In this document: positions 16,547-23,487 of the stretch, in pieces
How the letters are laid out: each line of letters starts with the position of its first letter
How positions within the stretch are numbered: the stretch's first letter is position 1
Source: Croceivirga sp.
GTDB taxonomy: Bacteria > Bacteroidota > Bacteroidia > Flavobacteriales > Flavobacteriaceae
Reading direction: 5' to 3'
DNA: 64,000 bases
Assembly (NCBI GenBank): GCA_028284935.1
Contig: JANQQQ010000039.1
Location: forward strand, 62,001-126,000
Program-made: the position numbers and the translations under genes
Notes under the pieces: generated by a model
Database searches by the model: none
Seen by the model: the letters and a program-made list of their open reading frames with translations, nothing else
What the model was told of the DNA's origin: nothing

Positions 16547-19285
16547 CTATTGTCTTTGAAGTATTACTTTTCTGGTGACCCGTTTTCCATTAATTTCAAC
16601 GGTCAGTATGTAAATACCATTGGTTAGGGAACCCGTATCAAACTGTTCGTAGTGGTTTCCCTTTGCCCTGGTCTTACTGTCAACGAAAGTTATGGATTGG
16701 GCCCCATTGAACATGGAGGTTAAAGTTACCGAAACTTTTCCATCTTCAGGAATATGGTATCCAACCTGGAACGTATTTGCCACAGGATTGGGCCAGATGA
16801 CCACATCTTCTACAGGCTCGGCATCCTGTCCTATTTCAGCTGTAAGGGGAATACCGCCCCCGGGCCCTGGACCACCAAAGCCACCACTGCCACCACTACA
16901 CCTTCTGTCCCTTTCACCGAACAGGGTGAACAATCGGGACGTGGTACGTGTAGCGGTACCATTGAGACCCTGCCCGCTCCTGAACCTTCGGGTACAGGTA
17001 ATACGATATACCCCGGGCCTCATGGTGGAACTCATGGTCAGCGTATTGCCACTACCCCCAAAAGACTGGGGTCCCGTGACCGTCCATGAATGTTCGTAGA
17101 GGTTGTTTATCGCGGGGTTGTTGTCGACCCTTATCGTCCTAGTGGCACCACTGTTCTGACAGGAATACCAATAATTTGTATTAATCCTGGGCGTAGTCGG
17201 TGTACCGTTGCCCGTTGCCACCCCACAAGTAGTTCGTATCTGAAGGCCCAATTCATCCCTTAAAAGGTCTTCCCATTGCTCTCTTAAAAAGTCAGTCCTT
17301 ATATGAGGGGAATTATCATTGACATCACCATAGACTTCATCGAACGGGGTCCAATTGTTTCCGGTCAATTGGGCCTCAGACCTATTTAAATCGTTTTGGT
17401 TATTCAGCGGAGCGGTTGAGGCAAGGCCACTGAAAAGTGGGACAAAGGAAAAATTGTCATTGCCACTTGCGTTGAAATAGAACCTAAAGAGTATCTGCAC
17501 CAAGGCTGGGACCGACACATCACTCGCGCCTTGGTTGTCCTGGTATCCGCCAGCGGCAATATCATAGTTGAATTGATTGAAGCTAAGGCTGCGCTCCCGA
17601 ATCGTGGTCGGCACGGGCCCTGTGAATATCCAGATTGAGGATACCCTTCCCGTTCCACTTATAGGATTGGTCCTGACCCGTATCCTTCCACTGGTAATCA
17701 CGGAGCCCCATTCATATTCTAGAATTCTGGAACCCGGGGAATAATCAAGGTCCCCGTTTCCAGCCGTGGAGCCGTTCAGGGCTCCGTTTACAATGGCTAT
17801 GTTCTGGAGGCCCCCTTGGCTTGGAAAGCCAATGGAATTGAGTTCATTCTGCCAAGTGGTAAAGTCCGGGTGCGGGTTTGCCCCCCGATGTCTCAGGAGC
17901 ATCTGTTTTGCCGCCTTACTGTCCAAAAGGTCAAAGGCGTCATCAATTTCACCCTGTCCAATACCGAACAAATCTCTAATGGCAATCCGGTCCACATCTT
18001 CCAGTAACTTTTGGTATCCTACGGGGACATTGGCTCCCCGGTGCGGGGCATCAAAACTGATGTAATGGCTTACATTGTGCGTTCGCCCTCCCATTTCCAT
18101 TCTGCGCAGGGCCCAACGGGCCACAAGGCCGCCCATACTTTCACCAATGACCACACTGGGTTGGTTACCCTGTTTTTCCCGATTTACGCTTTCCATAAGG
18201 TTGCGGAGCACATTGCCATTGGTTCGGATGTCCGCACCCCCGCTTTGGAAGTTAAGATAGATGACATCACGTCCATTGGATCTTAGTATTTCTTCAATAT
18301 CCGTAAAACTCCTATACTTTTCCCTCACATCGGCTATTGATTCGTCATTAAGGGCATCAAAGCCCTCTACGATAATCACCGGCCTATCAAAAACACCGTC
18401 ACAACCCACGTACATAAAAGCAGTACCCCCGGAAAGCCCTGTTGAAGAGGTGCTTCTATTGATTGCTGCCTTACCCCTTAAAATAATGGCCTTAGAAGCA
18501 GAACCGTTCTCATCAGCACTCAGTTCAAATACCATAGTAGGTTCTTCCTGTTCCAACTGAACAATCTTAATTGCGCTGTAACTGATAAATTCCCTATTTG
18601 CCAATCCAAACTTAATGGCAATGGACTTTACTCCCCTAGTACCATACTGTACCTGATGGACATCCCCTTTGGCCAAAGGTTTCCAACCTTGGCCATCATC
18701 AAAGTTAATGCTCAGGGACTTTACCTTGTTCTCGTTCTGTATGTGAAACAGCTCTGGAAGCGCCTCAAAGGTTACCTCTCCCGAATACACTTTTTTCTTC
18801 AGTACGCTGGCATTGAAAATATGGTACTTGGTATATTCGTCGGCAATAGGTACTCCCTGCTGCGTAAGGGATATATTATTATCAATTTCTTCCATGTCAA
18901 GATATTCGCCCCTGGCCTGGACCACTCCAATGGGAACGTAATCAGTCCTTTCCTTGGTAGTTCTTTTGAGTTCCTTGAAGTCATACTTTGGCAATCTTTT
19001 ATTTTTCTTTAGGTCGGATTTTCTGAGCATTCGATAAATGCGCTTAAAGGTCCTTCTATCCGTCAATTTAAAACCATCTTCTCCAGAACCTTTAAAATCA
19101 AGAAACTCCACTATTGGGTCTTCTATGAGAAAGCCCTTGTTCAAAAGATATTTGGTTTTGATGGATTTCTTGTCCACGCTGTCCAGCTTTGCCTTGTAGT
19201 CATCGATAATGTCGGAAATTTCATCTTGACCATGCACTACAATTGAAAACAATGCTAGGAAGAAAACAAGTAATTTTTTTGTCAT
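16547..19285 (-). CDS. T9SS-secreted alpha/beta hydrolase (lipase/esterase-like)
   Basis: A 912-residue secreted protein. The start is placed at the ATG for MTKKLLVFFLALF because it gives a proper signal peptide (ending VVHGQ); 11 more codons are open upstream from a TTG. The middle holds an alpha/beta hydrolase domain (about 295-540). Its nucleophile elbow is GESMGG with the serine near residue 383, followed by SFDAPHRGA, as in PGAP1/lipase-like enzymes. A Gly-rich linker comes near residue 805. The last 75 residues (VIWPNPVANTFQ to the end) form a type A T9SS sorting domain. The substrate is unknown; lipid or ester cleavage at the cell surface is the best guess. Confidence 0.88.
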   Translation of the reverse strand: MTKKLLVFFLALFSIVVHGQDEISDIIDDYKAKLDSVDKKSIKTKYLLNKGFLIEDPIVEFLDFKGSGEDGFKLTDRRTFKRIYRMLRKSDLKKNKRLPKYDFKELKRTTKERTDYVPIGVVQARGEYLDMEEIDNNISLTQQGVPIADEYTKYHIFNASVLKKKVYSGEVTFEALPELFHIQNENKVKSLSINFDDGQGWKPLAKGDVHQVQYGTRGVKSIAIKFGLANREFISYSAIKIVQLEQEEPTMVFELSADENGSASKAIILRGKAAINRSTSSTGLSGGTAFMYVGCDGVFDRPVIIVEGFDALNDESIADVREKYRSFTDIEEILRSNGRDVIYLNFQSGGADIRTNGNVLRNLMESVNREKQGNQPSVVIGESMGGLVARWALRRMEMGGRTHNVSHYISFDAPHRGANVPVGYQKLLEDVDRIAIRDLFGIGQGEIDDAFDLLDSKAAKQMLLRHRGANPHPDFTTWQNELNSIGFPSQGGLQNIAIVNGALNGSTAGNGDLDYSPGSRILEYEWGSVITSGRIRVRTNPISGTGRVSSIWIFTGPVPTTIRERSLSFNQFNYDIAAGGYQDNQGASDVSVPALVQILFRFYFNASGNDNFSFVPLFSGLASTAPLNNQNDLNRSEAQLTGNNWTPFDEVYGDVNDNSPHIRTDFLREQWEDLLRDELGLQIRTTCGVATGNGTPTTPRINTNYWYSCQNSGATRTIRVDNNPAINNLYEHSWTVTGPQSFGGSGNTLTMSSTMRPGVYRITCTRRFRSGQGLNGTATRTTSRLFTLFGERDRRCSGGSGGFGGPGPGGGIPLTAEIGQDAEPVEDVVIWPNPVANTFQVGYHIPEDGKVSVTLTSMFNGAQSITFVDSKTRAKGNHYEQFDTGSLTNGIYILTVEINGKRVTRKVILQRQ

Positions 19286-19546
19286 AATGGTTAGATTAAA
19301 TGTGAATTCGGTTAACAAATCGATTGTGAAATTAGTTGCAACAATCGAGAAATGCCTTACGGTTTTCCTTAGAAAAACTGGGGTTTTTCTCCAAAATTCA
19401 ATATTTAACTATTTGGAAATAATGTGAAAACTCAGTCCTTAAATATGTTGACTTCGGAGATATAGATAGAATTATTTCTCTTAGCAAAAATTCTAGGTGT
19501 TTCGTAGTGAAGAAGTTTCACTAAAAGAACGATTTATTGCACAGGT

Positions 19547-20725
19547 TTAAGCTATTGATATATCCCTGCCTGCCACTTCAATTATTTTTTTTGCAACATA
19601 ATCAATCTCCTTTTTAGTATTATACCTACCAATTCCAATTCGGAACACAGATTTTTGAATTCCCTCAGAAACTCCCAACTCAGCAATAACGTGTGAAGTT
19701 GTTGTAGACGCACTAGTGCAGGCCGAACTTGTTGAAAACAGAATTTTTGGAAGATGTTCTTTTAGTTGTTCTCCTGTAATGGAGGGTATGGCCAAACTCA
19801 AATTCCCAGGGTGTCGATTTACGGGGCATCCCAACAAAGTAATTTGAGGAATGGTTTCAAACAGTTGATCTTTCAAACGATTCCTAAGGAAATTCATATT
19901 TTCAACGTTTTTTACCATTTGATTTTGTGCCAACTCGCATGCTTTTCCCAACCCAACAATGGCTGGTATATTTGGAGTTCCAGAGCGTAGTCCATTTTCT
20001 TGGCCTCCTCCAAGCATCATGGGTCGGATTTTAGTTTTTAAACCGGATTTGCGAATGAACAATGCCCCTGCCCCACGTGGGCCATAAAACTTATGGGCCG
20101 AGAGGGAAGCCATATCGATTTTCAGTTTTTTCATATCCAAAGAATACCAACCAACCCCCTGTGTAATGTCGCAAAAAAATATAGCTCCCTTGGCACTACA
20201 CAGTTCACCGATTTCTTCTATCGGTTGAATAGTTCCTATCTCATTATTGGACAACATGATGGACACCAGTAATGTTCTTTCGGAAATAGCTTCTTTCAAC
20301 TGTTTTAAGTCGATTCTGCCCACTGAATCTACATTGAGCTTTGTGACTTCAAACCCCTTTTCCTCGAAATACCTCATGCACTCCAAAACCGCTTTGTGCT
20401 CGGTACACTGAGTAATTATGTGGTTCCTTTTTGTCAGATTGTCCTGGGCCAGTCCCAGAAGCCCTAGGTTGATAGCTTCCGTGGCACCGGAGGTGAACGT
20501 GATTTCTGAGGGTCTCGCCCCTAACAACTCGGCTACTTTTACTCTAGAATTTTCAAGAGCTTCCTTGGTTTTCCAACCCATTTTGTGGTTTCCATTCCCG
20601 TAATGAGTTGTGAAAAAGGGCAACATAACGGAAAGAACATCTTGATCCACAGGCGTTGTCGCGTGTGAATCAAGATAGATCAGTTTATTCCCGATATCTG
20701 TAGAATTCTTATTTCCAGTAGTCAT
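19547..20725 (-). CDS. Cysteine desulfurase (NifS/IscS-like)
   Basis: A PLP enzyme that takes sulfur from cysteine as an enzyme persulfide. The start is set at the ATG for MTTGNKNSTD, which overlaps the Dabb gene; a GTG five codons upstream is also open. It has about 392 residues. Visible marks are the PLP lysine in SLSAHKFYGPRGAGAL, the His in TEHKAVLE, and the active-site Cys in SSACTSAS. The loop lacks the exact SGSACSS wording of housekeeping IscS, and the N-terminus reads LDSHATTPVD rather than LDNNATTP. It is the last gene of the six-gene unit that starts at 23285. No IscU or SufBCD gene is near, so iron-sulfur assembly is not indicated. Confidence 0.88.
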   Translation of the reverse strand: MTTGNKNSTDIGNKLIYLDSHATTPVDQDVLSVMLPFFTTHYGNGNHKMGWKTKEALENSRVKVAELLGARPSEITFTSGATEAINLGLLGLAQDNLTKRNHIITQCTEHKAVLECMRYFEEKGFEVTKLNVDSVGRIDLKQLKEAISERTLLVSIMLSNNEIGTIQPIEEIGELCSAKGAIFFCDITQGVGWYSLDMKKLKIDMASLSAHKFYGPRGAGALFIRKSGLKTKIRPMMLGGGQENGLRSGTPNIPAIVGLGKACELAQNQMVKNVENMNFLRNRLKDQLFETIPQITLLGCPVNRHPGNLSLAIPSITGEQLKEHLPKILFSTSSACTSASTTTSHVIAELGVSEGIQKSVFRIGIGRYNTKKEIDYVAKKIIEVAGRDISIA

Positions 20726-21086
20726 ACTCTGCAAAGCCACTTAACAAATTGGAAGCAAGATTTTCAATTCTTTTATGGTCAGGATGCCTGATATAGGAAT
20801 CCTTCGCTTCCTCCGATATAAAACCTAGTGTCAATACCACATTGAAACCGTCAGAAGAATTCTGAATCTTGTATATTTTGAATTCTTCAAACCCTTCGAT
20901 TTTATTGGGTAATCCCGAGAAAATCTCTATCAATTCTTGCTGTTTTTTAAGATCATTGACCTCATTCCACTTGAACAATAATACATGGTGTAGAAGCTTT
21001 GGATTTTCTGGTTCAATATTACTATCTCCCGTATATGGGATCAACAACCCAAGACTTAAGACTACTATTGAAATTATTTTTGTCAT
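20709..21086 (-). CDS. Exported Dabb (stress-responsive A/B barrel) protein
   Basis: A 125-residue protein. Residues 1-20 are a hydrophobic signal. The rest is one Dabb domain: LLHHVLLFKWNE at the start, FEEFKIYKI in the middle, and RHPDHKRIENLASNL, the classic HPxH segment, near the end. Dabb proteins form small ferredoxin-like dimers; some bind or modify aromatic or reactive small molecules, and most are uncharacterised. An exported version beside thiol-redox proteins is unusual. The gene overlaps the cysteine desulfurase gene by 17 bases, which implies translational coupling. Confidence 0.83.
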   Translation of the reverse strand: MTKIISIVVLSLGLLIPYTGDSNIEPENPKLLHHVLLFKWNEVNDLKKQQELIEIFSGLPNKIEGFEEFKIYKIQNSSDGFNVVLTLGFISEEAKDSYIRHPDHKRIENLASNLLSGFAEYDYWK

Positions 21087-21116
21087 GATATATTAGTTTT
21101 CTTTATTTATAGGTAA

Positions 21117-21482
21117 TTAAAAAGAGAGGGTTTGGGCACCTTCGGCAATCCAATCCAACATAGGTCCGGCCCCCACAACTGTTGTTCCTTCCACCGTTTC
21201 TTCCACATTCAACCCTCTATGGTTGAAACATGGAGCGCATGCCCAAAGGGTTCCGCCGCCGGTGGTAAATGCCTCAATCAGCTCATTTAATTTCTTAAAG
21301 GGTTGAACATGGGTGAACTCGCAGGCTCCGTCTTTACTCAATTCTACTCCGTCGGAAGTTAGGAATATACCAACGTTGATACCTTTACTCATAGCTGCAT
21401 TGGCCACGGTAAAAGCTACTGTAGAAACATCATCATTGGCGTTTACTGATAGGGTCACGATTAATTTGTTTACGTTTTTCAT
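21117..21482 (-). CDS. DsrE-family protein
   Basis: A 121-residue cytosolic protein of the DsrE/F-like fold, which includes sulfur-relay proteins such as TusD and DsrE. The N-terminal strand LIVTLSVNANDD and the VGIFLTSDGVELSKDGA segment are typical. A C82-A-P-C85 motif in LWACAPCFNHRG sits where family members carry a persulfide cysteine or a redox pair. It probably accepts or passes sulfur. It lies 30 bases upstream of the Dabb gene and 36 downstream of the DsbD-like gene in the same unit as a cysteine desulfurase, which would be a natural sulfur donor. Confidence 0.87.
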   Translation of the reverse strand: MKNVNKLIVTLSVNANDDVSTVAFTVANAAMSKGINVGIFLTSDGVELSKDGACEFTHVQPFKKLNELIEAFTTGGGTLWACAPCFNHRGLNVEETVEGTTVVGAGPMLDWIAEGAQTLSF

Positions 21483-21518
21483 TGTTTTTCGATTTTAATT
21501 ATGTGTTTAATTTTTGTT

Positions 21519-21947
21519 TTACTTTATTTGAAAATCCAGTGTCCTTGGATAAAAACATTGTTTTTTGGAACAGGCCTGATAGGTCAATGCTCCATTTATT
21601 GAGGGCTTGGAACTTGATTCTTTTCTGCCTTTGAGTATAAGGGTAATCGAAAAGGTATCTTCTATCAAGTCTTGTTCATTCCTATTAATCCCATTTGAAA
21701 AAATTGTCTTCAATACCTCAAAAGAGATAGGCTCTTCAATCCAAAATTTGGTAGCAACAAAACTTTCAAATTTTGGGCTTTCCGATTGGATATAAAATCC
21801 TTCTTTGACCTTAAAGAATAGTATGATTTCCGTGAGCTGATGGTCTTTGATTTGTTCAAAATCAGCTCCTTCGAATTCTACAAACTCTTGCCCTTGGATT
21901 GATAAAGTGAATAAGACCAAGAACCTTACCATCTTAAAGCAGCTCAT
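21519..21947 (-). CDS. Stand-alone DsbD N-terminal (alpha) domain-like protein
   Basis: A 142-residue exported protein with a short signal (to about residue 20, ending IQGQ) and a beta-rich domain that matches the periplasmic alpha domain of DsbD. The paired cysteines lie in YQACSKKQCFYPRT, spaced C-x4-C near the C-terminus as expected. In full DsbD this domain is followed by eight membrane helices and a thioredoxin domain, both absent here. Start: the ATG at 21947 overlaps the TlpA gene by 14 bases; an ATG at 21932 sits one base after its stop and is equally possible. It probably exchanges electrons with the neighbouring TlpA-type protein. Confidence 0.78.
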   Translation of the reverse strand: MSCFKMVRFLVLFTLSIQGQEFVEFEGADFEQIKDHQLTEIILFFKVKEGFYIQSESPKFESFVATKFWIEEPISFEVLKTIFSNGINRNEQDLIEDTFSITLILKGRKESSSKPSINGALTYQACSKKQCFYPRTLDFQIK

Positions 21948-22479
21948 TGAGACGTTTTTTAAGATGGACCAACTTTACATCAAAGTTTTTGGTATCCAGA
22001 AGCGACATGAATTGTATATTTCCTTCGGGATCAATTAAAAGATTGGAAGCCAACATAATTTCATCCCTGGCCAGTTCTGGAAGTATGTCCTCTGGTGCAA
22101 AGCTTGCTGCTACTGCACCATCTGAATCCAAGAGTACTGGGAACGATAAATTGAATCGGTCTTTTATCAATTGTGTTACCAATTCCTTGGATTCTTTGAC
22201 ATCAATAATCAAGACCTCAACGTTCTTATCCTGATATTCTTGATAGATTTCTTCAAGATAGGGGGCTTCCGCATTGCAGTAGGGGCACCAAGTTGTAGCG
22301 ATATGAACCACAACGAACTTACCCTTAAAATCTTTAAGACCAACTTTTTCACCTCCCGTGGAAAATAGGTTGAAATTAGGAGATTTTATAACGTCCTTTC
22401 CCGAGGGAATGGACTGTCCAAAGCAAACAGTGCACAAAAAAGAGAGACCTACAGCCAATTTTAAAATGTAACGTTCCAT
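21934..22479 (-). CDS. TlpA-type thiol-disulfide oxidoreductase
   Basis: A 181-residue exported thioredoxin-fold protein. A signal peptide (1-21, ending CFGQ) is followed by the AhpC/TSA-Redoxin style domain. The active site is W64-C65-P-Y-C68, and a cis-Pro loop appears near FPVLLDSDG. A central insertion (VAASFAPEDILPELARD) is as in TlpA/ResA relatives. It should act as a disulfide reductase in the periplasm or on the outer face of the inner membrane. It lies between the methyltransferase (gap 20 bases) and the DsbD-like gene (overlap), so all three are expressed together. Confidence 0.9.
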   Translation of the reverse strand: MERYILKLAVGLSFLCTVCFGQSIPSGKDVIKSPNFNLFSTGGEKVGLKDFKGKFVVVHIATTWCPYCNAEAPYLEEIYQEYQDKNVEVLIIDVKESKELVTQLIKDRFNLSFPVLLDSDGAVAASFAPEDILPELARDEIMLASNLLIDPEGNIQFMSLLDTKNFDVKLVHLKKRLNELL

Positions 22480-22499
22480 ATTTATTGATTTTTTTATTT

Positions 22500-23285
22500 C
22501 TATTGTTTTCTGGCGAGAATGGAAATACTCTTTATGCCAAATCTTTTAGTAGCTCCCTGGGCACTATCAGAGATAAATGCATAAGGGTTCTCTTTTACCG
22601 ATTCGATAAGAAATCCAGCCTCCTCAATCAATTTTTTGTAACTGTCTATTTGCATAGCCCCACCAATGCATGCGGCCCAAAGTGTGGCATTGCAGCTTAT
22701 ACTTTCCGGAAGATGTACACCGGTAACAATATCGGACAGAACCAATCGTCCCCCTGTTTTCAATACTCGGTAGGCTTCATTGAACACCTTATCCTTTTCG
22801 CAGGATAAATTGATAACCCCGTTACTGATCACCACATCAGTGCTTTTGGATACAATAGGAAGCTCTTCGATATAACTTTCCCTAAAGAGAACTTGGTCAT
22901 AGTCATTTTTAAACCCAAGGTCTTCTGCCTTTCGAAGTTGTTCCTTGGTCATGTCGATACCTATAACTTCTCCTGAATATCCAACCTGGTTAGCGGCAAA
23001 GAATACATCCATTCCAGAACCACTGCCCAAATCCAATACAACTTCTCCTTCTTGTAATTGGGCAAAATCAAAAAAGTAACCCACTCCTGCAAAAGAGGCT
23101 ATGGCCTCCTGTGGAATCTGGTCTAATATCTCTGATGGATAGCCCAGGCGTTCGGCCAAAGCACGGCCCATTTCAAAATGGTATTCCACCTCTGGATGTT
23201 CGGCCACTTTGGCGTACATATTCTTTACTCTTTTTTCCAGATCCTTTTGATCTACCTTTTTTGATGTTTTTAAAATTGCGTCCAT
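22500..23285 (-). CDS. ArsM-like SAM-dependent methyltransferase with altered cysteines
   Basis: A 261-residue class I methyltransferase. Motif I is D85-LGSGSG, the acidic SAM residue follows in VIGIDMT, and post-motif EAYRVLKTGGRLVLSD is clear. The overall wording is that of the arsenite methyltransferase (ArsM) group, including LWAACIGGA with Cys206. However, the conserved Cys of the canonical ISNCVxNLS segment is Gly156 here, and no Cys follows residue 206; Cys162 and Cys198 are extra. Arsenite is therefore not a safe substrate call, and another thiol- or chalcogen-containing acceptor is possible. It is the first gene of the six-gene unit, with a promoter about 60 bases upstream. Confidence 0.8.
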   Translation of the reverse strand: MDAILKTSKKVDQKDLEKRVKNMYAKVAEHPEVEYHFEMGRALAERLGYPSEILDQIPQEAIASFAGVGYFFDFAQLQEGEVVLDLGSGSGMDVFFAANQVGYSGEVIGIDMTKEQLRKAEDLGFKNDYDQVLFRESYIEELPIVSKSTDVVISNGVINLSCEKDKVFNEAYRVLKTGGRLVLSDIVTGVHLPESISCNATLWAACIGGAMQIDSYKKLIEEAGFLIESVKENPYAFISDSAQGATKRFGIKSISILARKQ

Positions 23286-23342
23286 TGTATGTGTCGTTTT
23301 AATGGTGAATATTGTTAGCTCGCATTACATTGAAATGCAAGG

Positions 23343-23377
23343 CAAATCTATTCGTAGCAAACGCTAAACACACAAAA
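23343..23377 (-). promoter_or_regulatory. Promoter of the six-gene sulfur/thiol unit
   Basis: On the minus strand TAGATTTG (23343-23350) is a full TAnnTTTG match followed by C. A TTTTG (23373-23377) sits 22 bases upstream at the expected -33 distance. It lies 57 bases before the methyltransferase ATG and is the best two-element promoter I found in the window. Confidence 0.6.
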
Positions 23378-23400
23378 TCAGAAGGTTACAAATAGTCTAC

Positions 23401-23431
23401 AAACCCAGTTTGTTAGGTCTACAATGGGTTT
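23401..23431. repeat. Inverted repeat upstream of the six-gene unit promoter
   Basis: AAACCCA and TGGGTTT form a 7-bp inverted repeat with 17 bases between the arms. GTCTACAA occurs twice across it (from 23394 and 23417). It lies about 25-50 bases upstream of the -33 element, a position suited to an activator site, for example for the neighbouring LuxR-type regulator. Confidence 0.4.
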
Positions 23432-23487
23432 ACAAAATGAAGGAATTATTTTTTAACTATTTGAAAATCAATAAATTGAAAATAAAT

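Noticed and set aside
16692-18560. Several long plus-strand frames opposite the T9SS hydrolase
   Set aside because: They are antisense shadows of a well-supported G+C-richer gene and lack domains.
19320-19348. 8-bp inverted repeat TCGATTGT/ACAATCGA upstream of the T9SS hydrolase
   Set aside because: Short arms, 13-base loop and no T-run or promoter beside it; too weak to call a site.
22500-23285. Calling the six-gene unit an arsenic-resistance operon
   Set aside because: No ArsR, ArsC, ArsB or ArsP gene is present and the methyltransferase lacks a key cysteine.
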